Below the pieces are notes generated by a model that did not search any database, was not told the origin of the DNA, and saw only the letters and a program-made list of their open reading frames with translations. A stretch of DNA of 64,000 bases from Copromyces sp. CBS 386.78 (lineage: Eukaryota > Ascomycota > Sordariomycetes > Sordariales > Sordariaceae), in assembly GCA_030685235.1 (NCBI GenBank), contig MU839087.1, positions 186,001 to 250,000 of the forward strand. Direction: 5' to 3'. Position numbers and translations under genes: made by a program. Shown here in pieces: positions 44,830 through 56,850 of the stretch; position 1 is the first letter of the stretch, and every line of letters begins with the position of its first letter.

Positions 44830-46093
44830 ATGCGCATGCAATTCCTAGCCACCCGCGCCCTCCTAAGCGGCTTCGCTTACGAACGACTTCCCACCATCCC
44901 CGGGACCTCACCCAACACAAACCAAGGCCTCGTCGCCATCGGTACTGGCACCAACGCAGCGAGCTGCGATATAGGAGAGACCACATGCGGAATCGGCTGT
45001 ATGCCTTTGGCTAGTGTTTGTTGTTCTGGGTATGTGACCCATCGATCCATCCCGTCCCCTTGAAGGTGATGTATGGCTGATGATTTGTGAACTGTGAATG
45101 TACAGAAAAGGATACTGCGACCCAGGCGAATACTGCACCGAACGAGATACCTGCTGTCCGATTGGCAAGACTTGTTCACCTGGTGGTGGGTGTGATGCTG
45201 GGAAGGCACTTTGTGGTAATGGGTAAGAACAACCCGCCTTTCTTCCACCTAGTATCCGGTACTGACTCTCCCATTCTTCCCGTCTTCGACAGATGTATGC
45301 CCGCAGGCGCCGTCTGCTGTCCAGACCACGGCTACTGCGACGCCGGTGAAGTTTGTACCGACCATGGAACTTGCGCTGTTGGCTCAGGCGGTAGCGGAGG
45401 CGGAGGAGGAAGCGGTGGTTCCAACACCTGCAGTGCTGCTGGAAAGGAAAACTGCGATGCCAACTGGTGTATGCCGTTGGGAAGTGTCTGCTGTGGTACT
45501 GGCGAAGGGTGGTATTGTGATGTGAGTTTGACCGTTGACATCCATCCCGTCTTTGTAGGAGAAAAGACTGACGAGAATGCATGATCCAGGCCGGCTACTA
45601 CTGCACACAAACCGGCTGCTGCAAGAACGGTCGGACCTGCAGTAGCTCAGGTGGCGGTTCTGGCGGTGGCGGTGGCGGTGGTGGCTCCGACGATCCTGCG
45701 CCCACAACACAAGCACCGGCGGTGACATCGTCTTCTTCTTCTTCTCCTCCTCCTCCTCCTCCTCCTCCTTCTTCTTCTTCTTCTGTCGCGGCGCCACCAC
45801 CACCGGTGCAGACGGAGAATTCTGCTACCGGCGACGGCCGTCCGGGAGCGACGATGCCGGTTCGTCCTACTCTCAGTGTCGATGATGGAATTGATGACGT
45901 GACTACACAGTCCAGCACGCCGACGAGCTCAACGACGTCGAGTTCTTCGATCTCGACACAGACGGCGCAATCCACGGGACTTTCGGCCGGTGGTGATGTG
46001 CTGCCGGGAGGAGCTGGTATGGTGTCGGTTTCGGCTGGGTTGGTTGTAGCTTGGGTTTTGGGGGCGGTTGGCTTCATGGCCCCTATTTTCTGA
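44830..46093 (+). CDS. Secreted Cys-rich protein with Ser/Pro stalk and GPI-type tail (349 aa)
   Basis: Four exons, 44830-45029, 45106-45222, 45293-45521 and 45590-46093, all GT-AG and in frame. The N terminus (MRMQFLATRALLSGFA) is a short, weak signal peptide. Four units of the type CMPLASVCCSGKGYCDPGEY occur in the first 195 residues: C, M-P-x-G/S, VCC, G-x-G, YCD/xxC. A Gly/Ser linker separates units, then a Ser/Thr/Pro stalk with a PPPPPPPP run follows and the protein ends in a hydrophobic segment (VVAWVLGAVGFMAPIF), suggesting a GPI anchor. This is the layout of fungal cell-surface proteins with carbohydrate-binding or adhesive Cys-rich modules; the precise family is uncertain. Introns fall near unit borders. 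Confidence 0.78.
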
Positions 46094-46935
46094 AGCTTGC
46101 CTTATGTGTTGCATCTGTCAATATTCTGTTTGATATGGGTCTGATTGCCTGGGATGAGAATGAACCAATTTGCTTGAGGAGGGTATGGCAACAAGGGCAG
46201 GTGATACGAACTAAGACTGTCGGTATCCTTCTGAAAGAAGAATGATCTGTAATGGACGATACCAATTTGAACAGAGGTACACCGCGTCCCAGAGCAGCCG
46301 ATGGACATTGGCAGTTAGATCACCTATATAAAACAGGTCTGTCTATTGTAGCCATTCCGTGGCCTCAACCACAATCGCCGTGAAAACAATACAGCCGCAT
46401 TGAACCGGAACTGATCCGTATGGCTACTCCTTAGATCATCAACGTCGGCAGATGCCAGAACGTGCTGCCCCGCTTTGCCTGCACTTTGTGGACCATCAAC
46501 ACCGATATACATACCTCTAACATTTTGAGATCACTTCATACTTCACCGCCGCCAGACTGAACAGCCGGCTTTTGTGAACGCCCTTGATTAAAAAACCTAA
46601 GCTAAACAAACATCTACCCAGACAAAACAACTGAAATGCTTCATGTGAATGGGACCAACCGTCCGTCCAACGCCAATTTGATGATCCGATCTCGCTTCCT
46701 TGTTCCCATCAAAACCCCTCCCCCCCCTCCAGTTCACCTTCTAGCACCGATTTCAACCAGTGAGTATTCTAACCCATCCACTTCCCCTTTTGACCTTTAT
46801 AGCTTCCAAGTTATAGTAAGTTATAGCAAAGTTATAGCAGCAAGTCTAGCAACAGAGCAACCTTCCAACCTCCAAAGCTCTCTCAATGACCTGAAGAATC
46901 CTAGCATACTTTTCCATCTTCCCCCAATGAATCAT
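46094..46935. other. Convergent intergenic region, no gene seen
   Basis: Between the GPI-protein gene and the 3' end of TOR. The plus-strand frame from 46636 onward runs into TOR coding sequence and is a shadow. A short ttatag repeat is at about 46800-46835. Confidence 0.5.
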
Positions 46936-49900
46936 TTACCAGAAACTGCACCATCCAATGTAATGCTGGCACAAGTTCTCAAGCTTGGTAGCCTCGATGA
47001 TCAACTTGTTAACTTGATCGGTAACGTTAAGCTCCTCATGGGGCTTGAAGTCGCGGCCGGTGAGCTTCTGCTGCACGCGGTCCAGAACCTCGAGAGCGCG
47101 CGCGTTCTGGACTTCCTGCTGCTCTTGCTGGTTGTTGCCATGGCCGTTAACCATGCTGCTGCCAGTCGGGTAGATCGCAGACGAGTTGGTGCGGGCGCGG
47201 GAGCGTCCGGGGTTAGCAGACATTCCCATTCCATGACCATCTGCGCCAGGAGCAGCCTGCGCTGCAAGGAACTCGGTGGGTGCCACAGGAGCGTCAAGGA
47301 TGGATGGCCGGCGGGCGCGCGGACCAGGACCACCGGGCATGGCAACCTCCCGCTCGGCATTGAAGTTGGGACCAGGCGGGCTGGTAGGGTTTGTCAAACG
47401 CCAATTGAGCAAAGGATCGTGAATGAACTAGTTCGCATGTTAGTCAATAATCCCAAGAGGGAAGGACCATAGCAAAAGAAACTTACAGCTTCAAGGACAG
47501 CCATGACACTCTCCTTGTTCTCGCGCAACACTCTCATCACGTGCTCACAAGTGGTACGGAAACTACCCTCTATGTTACTAACTTCCATAGCGTATGTGAG
47601 CATGCGAGTCAGTCTGAACGGCACCCGCTCAGGGTACTTCTCGCGCTTCATGGCTACTTCGAAACAGTCACCGAAATCAATGTGAATGATCTTGCCCGTG
47701 ATACGGTCAAGCATCAAGTTGCTAGGATGGCGATCACCCAAGCCGAGGATGTAGCCGACCATCGACATGACACCAAGAGAACGGGTGTAGTTAGTTCTCC
47801 GATCGAGCCAGGCCTCAGACGACTTGCTCTTCAACCACAGGACACGGTACAGATCTTGACCGGTAGTATTGTCAAGAGCGTAACCGAAGACCTCAACCTT
47901 TTGCATGAGGGTAAGGTTGTCGTAGTCAGGAGCCATCTGCAACATGATACGATGCTCGATGTTGAGGAGAATCTTTCTCGAATCTCTGTACTCCCGGATC
48001 AACTGATGGACAGTGTCACTGTTGGGAACCCAGCCGAGAAGACCAGAGTTCTGTGAAAGAGGAATGGCGGGGTATCTCTGGATGTTGAGATGTCGCTTGA
48101 AGCATTCGGAGTCGTTGGACAACAAAGTATTGCAAAGACCGAAAAGCTGCATGACACGCTCATCTTGACGGATATCTTCGTGTCCCTTGAGGAGGAAAGT
48201 ATATGTCTTGCCATCGCTGCCAACGATGTCGAGCTTGCGAGGCCGTTGCTTGGAGCTGATCACGCTGAAGGTGGCGTCAAAGGACATGATTCTAACAACC
48301 TCCTGGCCACTGCGGTATGTTCCAGGCACAGCAAGTTCGAGATCCTTGGCGTTCAACAAGTTAGGCGAGCAGTAGGCCAACTCGAGGGAGGTCATCTGCG
48401 GAAGCTGACGGGTGATGCGACGGAACACCGTATAGTAAAGGTCCCATGCCTGGTTGAGGTCATTGGAGTCTTGTGTCTCTTGATATTGACGGCACCAATC
48501 CCGTGCGTCGCTCAAGTCACGGCCAAAGGTCTGGGCGAAAGAGATCTCTCTAAGAGTTTGCGGGCCAGCCTCCAGCAACTCGTGAAGCGGCTCGAGAGTG
48601 GCAAACATGCCCTCAATGTTGTGGTCGCCGAAGTACAGGCGTGAAGCCTCCTCGAGAGCCTCGTGCCACAACTCGTGCCATAAGACAGCGACGCGGATAA
48701 GCTCACCACTGACAACTTCAGCTTGCTCAACAAGGCGGAGACTGTGTTGACGCATGCTTTCAAGAATCTGGTTGGCCGACCGAACTCTACGCGTGTTGTG
48801 CCAAGACTTCCTTGCTACCGTCAACGGGTACACCAGCGCCTGTGGGTGAGCACGGCCAACATCGGCCAACAGGCCATGGACGGACTGCTGGACCCTCTTG
48901 TGAGGTTGGTTGATTCTGGCGATCAACTGGGGGATAACCTCAAGCCAGGTATCAACGCTAACACGCGTAAATCCTTCGGTAACGGCGTTATGGACGTCGA
49001 TATGACCACCATGAGTGAGCCACAAGGCCAGCAGACGCAGAGTGTCCTGCAAAGAGCTGCCAGAGGACAGCGCGATGGACTCGAAGAATCCGCGGACAGC
49101 AGGAACCACGTATTGGATGATGTAGTTCTGCTCCCCATTGTTGCGCACATCAACCTCACGGTTTGCTGTCAGGTACTGAACGACTTCAAAGTTGGCCAGA
49201 GCCCACGCGTGCCAAGCCTTGTACCACTTGTTGTTGTAATGGGTAGCCTTGTAGTAGCAGTCAAGGACTTCGGCGCGGTACCTCTGTTGCCAGTCGTCCT
49301 TGTTCAGCGAGACCATCCACTCGCCCTGGCGTAGATAGCACTTGGCAAGCAAGACAGTCTGCTCGAGCCAGTTTTTCTGCCCCTGTGGATGCAGCATCTC
49401 CTCATTGAACTCGGCAAACCCTGGCTGGTTCTGCACTTCCATGCCGTTCTGTGCATGGGTAGCCATGTGCATACGCGACGCTTCAACGCGGTGCGCAGTC
49501 TCCTGCGTGAACCTCTGCAGGCAGTACAGCGTCTTCTCGGCAACCCTATGCTCCGAATTGCGGAATCCTGGTGACTGTCCAATCTCCCACTGGAACTTCA
49601 GAACCGCATACAAGATCGGAGATGCAATTCTGCTGCTAACCGGGCCCGGATGGCGATCATGCCAGTAGGGAATGACAGAGTCTAGCGACGAGTCGGTTCC
49701 AATAAGCTGTTTTAGCGACTTTTCGGCGAGTCCCATGCGGCCCGACTTGCGACAAAGGTTGGCGAACTTGGTCCACATATGCATGTTCTCCTGCGGAGTC
49801 ATGACAAGCGACCTCAAGCGTAGCATGCGTTGCCATACCTCGACATTGCGCTGGCAGCCCTTGAGACGAGTCTCCCAGGTTCTGCGCATGGTAGCCTGCT

Positions 49901-52900
49901 TTTCTCCGTCGGTTTGCTTATAGACAATAAGCTCTTCCAGCTCCGCGAGCATCTGGACGCGTACTACAACCTGATAGGCCCGGTTGTAAGACTCGCTAAC
50001 AAGCGCGCTAAGCTCGGTATCCAGTCCTTCGCGGGCTTGCTCAATGCATGCCATAGCCTCCCTGAACTGATTGCGGTGAAGGGCGAGAATAGCACCAAAG
50101 AAGGCTCTATCTGGGGAGAAGCGCTTCATTGACTGAAGGTAGCTGTCCATGGAATCCCATTTGCCGAGACCCCAGGCAGCAGTTGTCGCCAGTGGAGCAA
50201 TGCGTCTCTGAATCTCAGGAGCCGAATTGGCCCAGGTCTTTCCAGCAAGCGTAGCCAGGGAATCCCACTCTCCAAGAGCATGGTAACAACGCATCTTGCC
50301 CATCACAATGTCGACCGGCACAGGCTGGTCTTCGGGAATTTCGCGCTCGCGTTGGCAGTAGAAGTTGAGAGCTTCGTCCCAACGCTCGAGCTTCTCGAAC
50401 CAACTCTCGCGCAACTGGATACCCTCCCTGTAGGTCTTCACTTTGCGGAGGATACCGATGGCAGCATCGGATTGCTGGAGCTGGTTATTGATGACGATCA
50501 GAGCCTCAACTGCACCACTGTTATGGTCCTGCAAGAACTCAAGTTCCTTGTAGTGAAGAGCCTTTGCGTATGCGTGGCAACGTGCGGCCTCGCGTCCCAA
50601 CACTCTAATGTCGATGGGCAGCGCCTTATCATCGTGCTCCATGAACTCAGCAAGGTTGAGGAGCTGGCCAAGGAGATCCGGTGGCACGTTTTCCGACTTG
50701 ATCGTATTCTCAATGTTGGTGATCAAATCCTCCTGGAACTGTTCATAAAGCTCGCTCCAGCAAGATACGAAGGCCGAGTTGAAGAGCTCACGCGCAAGAG
50801 GCTGGTAGTTGCTGGCCAAGCTGGCACACGCACGCAAGGAGTGATTCGGCGACTCGGTAAGGAGAGTTGTGCTAAACTTCCTGAACCACTCATGCCAATC
50901 GTCCTTGGTCGACTTGCCCTTCGTTTCCCACACCTGCTTGAGATGGACCGGATTCAGGGTTAACTTCTTGGGCGGGTTGTTTTCGGCAGCAAAGCCCTCC
51001 ATGGTGATGTCTTCGAACCGAGGGGCGAGGTTTTGTGGAAGGGCCTCGCCCTTCTTGAGCTTCTCGATTGCCTTCTCATAGTTCGAGTGCTGAATGGCAT
51101 ACATGGAGATCGCCTTGTCGACTGTGTGCTCGAAATGCAAGTAATCGCGTCCTAGTTGCAGCATAAGTGCGCAAAGGGTGTCCAGAGCGGCCACCCGAAG
51201 ACTCGGCTCGCCGCTAGCCAGTACACGGGTCAGGGGATGGATGATCTTTGATGCGTAATCGTTCAAGTTTACCATGCTCGAAAGCTTTCCGATCGTCTCG
51301 ATAGCCGATTTCCGAAGGAACAATGGCTGGCTGTGACTGTCGAAAAGACGTACAATGACCGGGATTATCAAATGCATGTACTCTTCGGCGCTTGAGCCAA
51401 ATACCAGGAATGCATGGAAGACTTTCTCGCTAGGTTGCCGCTTTGTGCTGACATCCTTTTCGAGCACGCCCAGCATCAGGGGGAGCAACTTGGCGAGGTA
51501 GATCTTGAACTCGCCCTCAAGAGACCGCGAGATCGACTCTATCAATCCCAGAATAGTGCTCTGAAGCGCGAGAGTTGTATGCCAGTACTCCTGGAGAACA
51601 TCGATGATGTCTTTGAGGTATACTCGGATGTGCTGGCGTACGATGCTGACTAGTCTGCTCAGATGGTTGAAGTAGAACTCGAGGCGGGAATTGCTCGATG
51701 CACGGATGACTGATATGAAGGCGGGAACCACGCGATCAAGAAACTGTACACACTTCAGGCCCAGAGTGATGAAGATGCTCATGATGGCATCGACGACGTT
51801 TCCGTGCCACTGGACCAAAGACTGATCCTTTAAGATCTGAAGTAGTGCATTGATTACCACTGTCGGATAGTAGTCTTCATTAGATGGTGTTAGGCCGCCC
51901 ATCATCAGAGAGACATCGGTCAGTTGGGCGGCTTCGTTCTTGTTGTCATCCGTGCTTTCTTCGATCTGTATCAAGTTAGTCAACGCATTTTTGATGGAAC
52001 CAGGTGTTTTGTCTGAGGGGTTTCCGCTCCTCGCACTCGCGACTTTGCCCACTAGGCTGGCCATACTGTCCTTCATAGGACTGGCTCGGAGCATGTCATA
52101 GAGATGGTCTGTCAAGTGCCGAAGGTGTTTATAGTCGTCTGGAATGCTTTTAAGGGTATCCTATACCTGATGTTTATACGGGTCCAGAGCGCCTAAAATG
52201 CCCATAAGCTTGATCGTTTCCTGTCGTAACGTGCCGTGTTGGGGCTCGCCGCGGATGATCGCTTGAAGGATCTCGAGAAGTTGAGGGTACTCGAGATAAG
52301 GTTTGATGACATAGCCAGCGTTGCTAGCAAGTTGACCGAGGGTGTGGAGGGCAGCCTCCCGCTTGATAGGAGCACTCTGATCCTGTAGGGCGTCAATAAT
52401 AATGGGCATCAGCGTGTCCTTGTAAGCAAGCATGGATTCTCCGCCGACCGTGCACAACTCTCCGATCGCTTGAAGGACCGTTGCGGCCACAGAAGGGGTG
52501 GGATCACGCGCTTTTGGTAGAAGAACTTCGGTGATGGAGTTCACGTAGGGCTTGACCAGGTCCTGGGCATGCTGCGTAAGCAGACTCAGCAACTTGGAGC
52601 TCTCCTCTTTGCTCCTGGCCACGTCCGTGTATTCCAGTTCAGTTAGCATCTGAATGATGGTTTTTCGTAACTGGGGAATGACATAGGCCGGGTTGTACCG
52701 AGCCAAACGTCCGATGATCGAGACGGCAACTTCTCTGATGGCGAATACTTCGTCGTGAAGGGCGAAAAACAGGGTCCGGATATTCTCAGCCTTGGCTAGG
52801 TGCTGGTCGAAGCGCTCGTCGAGGGCAGCCAGGACGGTACGTCTGATAGCGGCATCAGGATCCGAGACGCCGACTGTCAAGAGCTTCTCGATAACATCTG

Positions 52901-54758
52901 CGACCACCTGGAGCGCATGGTAACTAGTCTGGTTGACAATGGGGTCGCGCACGTAAAGTTGACAGCAGGTGAGAGCAGCTGCCTCACGGATCTCTGGATC
53001 GTCGTCTTCAACGTATTTAATAGCAACGTCGCGGACGAACTCGTTCAAGACATGTCCTGCAACTTCAGTCAGTTTTCGATCCAACGGGTATCAGCGCCGG
53101 TTGGCTGACATCCCAATGACTCCCTTTCATCGTGACTGGAAGCATCGGGTCTCACTTGAAATTATTCCCTCGGCCGGTTCGACTCCTCCCAGGGGAAAAT
53201 TGGAAAGCAACGTACCTGAAAAGTCAAAACTACCAAGGGTGTTCAAAGCCAGTTTGACTTCCGCCTTTCCACGCTCCTGCACTGATGGGTCCTTGGGGTC
53301 TTTTGGGATGGCCGGAATCGAGGCCAATGTGTTGGGGTGAGGTGCTCCCAGCGGTCGGAAGGGTTCTCCGCACAATACCTTGCTAAGCATATCGAGCAAC
53401 CGTTCCTGGATGGTAGCCTTGACGGGGGGGATGTAGAAGGCCATGTCAACCAAGGCCTGTGTTAGTTTAGGGGTGAGCTCGCAGGCGAAGATGGGATCCA
53501 GGAGCGCTTCCATATATTTGCTCAAGGTCTGACCCACGGCCACGGCCAAACGGCTAATACAATCAAAGACGGGGTCGACCGAACCACGCTTTCTAGACTG
53601 TATACTTAGGCCGTCCCGGACATATATGAGAACGTCATCGAGATAGGGGGCGATGGCGCTCTTGACTGAGTTGGCAACGTTACCGATGGCGAGAAACGCA
53701 TCGTTTCTTTCCTTTTCCTTCTTAAGCATGTGAGAAAGATGTATCATAAATTTGTGAAGATATGTTGATGCGAAGTCGTTTGGTGCGTAGTTGGCCAAGT
53801 CAGGGATGAGGAGGACCACGGTCTTACGAATAGCCGGGTCCTTGGCGTCCTTGTGACGGAAGACGATATCGCATGCCTCGCCGTAATGGGTTTGCATGTA
53901 CATGCCGCCCTGCTCTAGCAGCTCTTTGAGCACCAAAAGAGAGGCATGAACTGACTCGACGGTGTTGGTCTTGAGTCCCCTGTTTGCTTCATGGAACATC
54001 TTGTCCATCCACTCCTGCTTCATAGCCTGATCACGTTCCCTAATAATCTTGAAGCAGGCACTGACGGTCTCTGCAGAGGTAGCTCGGATCAAGAGTCGCT
54101 GATCTCGGAGGCCGATCCAGGACTGCTCGAATACGAAGTTGACGTACGGGTACATCAGGGTTGGTACATTCCTTGCCAGCTCGCGTAGAATGAGGACGGC
54201 GGCATATCGCCTTTCTTCAACTCGCTCTGACTGAAGCCATTCCAAAGCAAGCTTGACCTCGGCATCAACAAGCTCCGAGATAAGAGAGCCACCAGGCTTG
54301 CAAAGCTTTCCCAAGACAACCGCGGCGGGCTGCATTGGCGTTACATCTTTGCTGCGGAGAATGTAGCCAATATGCTGCTCGAAACGACTGTACTTGAGAG
54401 CCAGGTCTATACCATCGAAGTCAACCAAGGCATCGAGGATGTAGACACCGCCCATCCGATCGCATGTGTCGGTCCCTTGTATAAGCGCCATGGTCCTCTG
54501 ATTGACTGTGTTGAAAAAGGCCGTAAACTGCTCCGCGCCCATTTCTGTAAAGCATGTGAGGTCAGCACGAGTTCCAGTACCAAATGGGAATCGGAGAAGA
54601 ATCTGAGAACATAATGACTTACCTTGCTTCGCAACATTGACGAGGTCTCTAATCTGCCGAGCAGCGCGCTTCCGCGCGTCGTCGGTAGAGGTGCGATTCC
54701 TCACATCGCGAATGTGTGTTTCCAGCGTTGCCGCTGCTTGCTCCTTTGTCAACGACAT
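46936..54758 (-). CDS. tor: TOR serine/threonine kinase (PI3K-related), 2441 aa
   Basis: Five exons: 54623-54758, 53216-54544, 52167-53056, 47487-51965 and 46936-47427 (7326 nt). TOR is the catalytic subunit of TORC1/TORC2 and controls growth in response to nutrients. The N-terminal half is HEAT repeats (for example [20 protein letters not shown]); FAT domain about 1220-1800; FRB about 1868-1970 with [20 protein letters not shown], whose serine contacts FKBP-rapamycin and is intact, so rapamycin sensitivity is expected; kinase about 2000-2310 with [26 protein letters not shown] and [13 protein letters not shown] at the end ([15 protein letters not shown]). Intron 3 (201 nt, TGACTAAC branch) is a multiple of three and contains an in-frame TAG; reading it as exon would truncate the protein. 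The kinase-FATC linker is long and Gly/Pro/Gln-rich. Confidence 0.95.
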
Positions 54759-55879
54759 CTTCTTGTTGTCCGACTATGATGTCTTGTTCTCTTTCTGGTG
54801 TCGGACAGCCTCGTCTGCAACTAGGCCGATTGTCGCTGGCCCATAGTCGACGGGGACAGTAGGCTTCAAGAGCCGGTTGACCGGCCGGGACGAAGGGCAC
54901 GTGTGTAACAGCTACGCCTTCTTGTCGCAGTGGTCAAGAGGGCGGCGGGGTAGTGAGCTGTCGAACGGTCGGCTGGTTGGTTTGGGGTTGATCGAGGTAG
55001 AAGAAGGTGAAAGTCCAGGCGAAATGCGACTGAAATATTTGGGATGGAACGGGCAAGTAGGCGTGCGGTAGTGTCCAGCAACGTAACACGCTCGCGAGTC
55101 GCAATAACCGTCGGTCAAGACAGACAAAGTGAATAGGCCGTAGATAGAATACAGTGGTAACTTGTCACCACGCGTTGCCGAAATGAAAAGTAATACGCGT
55201 GGTTTCTGGGTATCGTAGAAGCTTGGGAGCTCTCGAGGCTTCAAGCTGGAGTGGAAAGTGGTTGTTGAGAGAAGGTCGGGAATGGACCGAACGGTAGACC
55301 GCTGAATGGCAGTCTAGGTACAGGGTAGAACTTGTTCTAGACTCTAGTCGCCGTTGTCAAGTTGTTGTGATGCGGGGGATTGAACGGTCGGGTTGAAGTT
55401 CGAGAGAGCGGACGACAGAGAGGGAGGAGGGGTTCCACGCTGCGTCACTGGATGAAACGGGCCACGACGGATAGGTATTGTGGGTGGATGGCCGGGGCCG
55501 GGGACGGGGACGCGGGAAGGTCTCAAGCCTGCCGTTGTTTGCGCGGTGGGTGGTCGGTCGGTCGGTCCAGGTCCCAGGTCGATTTCTTCAAAAAGTCTTC
55601 CAAATCAACAACAACGGCGATGGAATACGGCGGGCCGTGAATGTGCCAAGCAGCCGATGTCCTCGTTGGTTGATTTGTTCGACGACGTTGTTGCTCTACA
55701 AGTAGGTCGCAGTGGAATTGGAAACGCGGTGGAGCAGTCTTGTCTACCTCTACCCTTGCAGCCTCGTCCCATGAGGCTTCAAATGGAAGTCGGCACCTGC
55801 AGGCTTAAGTTATTACAGTGGTACACCGGGCGCTTTGACGCGCTTGATCCCGCTGCGGATGGAAGATGCCCCCCTGCCG
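54759..55879. other. Upstream region of TOR, no gene seen
   Basis: 1.1 kb between the TOR start and the foldback element. GC-rich with short purine repeats near 55490-55520; short ORFs on both strands are not protein-like. It should contain the TOR promoter. Confidence 0.5.
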
Positions 55880-56448
55880 CTATACCTTGCAAGCACGGTG
55901 TCAGTCCCCACTTTTGCATCGATTTTACATACATTTAGGACATTTTACAAAAGTTGCCAAAGTTATTGAAATTTTAACTTTAAATAGTATACGCGCAATA
56001 AGGAGCGCGCTTATAAAATTTACACTCTTTAAAGTACTCGACGAAGCAAATCTAATAATAGTCTTTTTTTTCTTATATCTCAAATACGCGAAATATTATA
56101 TTAAATTCCTTATTTTAGTCGTTTTTAATGTTAAATTAATATTATACTTGTAATGGACTAATATCGTGCTTGTAACGATCCACTTTTGACGACATTCGAA
56201 AAGAAGAAAAAATAGTTAAAAATTAAAGGTCTTATAAATTAATACGTATTTAAAATATAAGAAAAAGAAGATTATTATTAGATTCGCCTCGTCGAATACT
56301 TTAAAGAGCGTAAATTTTATAAGTACGCTCCTTATTACGCGTACGCTATCTAAAATTAAAGTTTCGACAATTTAAACAACTTTTGCAAATATATATCTAG
56401 CGGCATTGATGCAAAAGTAGGGACTGATACCGTGCTTGCAAGGCATAG
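55880..56448. mobile_element. Foldback/MITE-like element, copy 2 (569 bp), more RIP-altered
   Basis: Same length and same internal offsets as 40967-41535 (for example aagttgcc at offset 71 and ctgatacc at offset 544 in both). The ends read ctataccttgcaagcacggt and accgtgcttgcaaggcatag. Many G/C positions of copy 1 are A/T here, which is RIP direction. Open frames inside (55866-56153) are not genes. Confidence 0.88.
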
Positions 56449-56850
56449 CGTAGACTTTAAATTTATAGTGGCGGGACCTATTTGTATTGAAGTTTATACG
56501 AGTCACGTTATTACGAGGGTAGACGAGATGGTGTACAACTTGTATTGAAAAGGTTGAAAAAGAACAAAAGGAGAAAAAGGGAAAGGTAGGGAAACCCCTG
56601 ATTAAATATATGAGTAGAAGTTATACAAGAAGATTGTTAAGGCATGCAGTCAATATTCAACAATTTCCATGATCCTTTTCAATTCTTATCTTATCTCGAC
56701 CGCACCATCTTAACACCAACACACGCCACTCCATCTCCGACATCAACTGGAAGCCCAATTGTCACCGTCTTCTTCATCGCCGTTATCTTCCTCTACTCCA
56801 CCATCCACCACCACCAGCAAAGACAACCCCCTAGACTACACACCACCACC
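56449..56850. other. Leader region of rtf2 with in-frame open extension
   Basis: The rtf2 frame is open back to an ATG at 56644; the 69 extra residues include a hydrophobic stretch (PIVTVFFIAVIFLY). The conserved family start at 56851 makes this leader probably untranslated. Confidence 0.45.

Noticed and set aside
47394..47486. TOR frame continuing past the kinase ([10 protein letters not shown] text)
   Set aside because: This is intron 4 read through; splicing at GTAAGT/TAG gives FIHDPLLNW and the FATC end.
52115..52166. TAG between two long TOR frames taken as a premature stop or two genes
   Set aside because: A 201-nt intron with GT, TGACTAAC branch and AG removes it and joins DPYKHQ to IEESTDD in frame.
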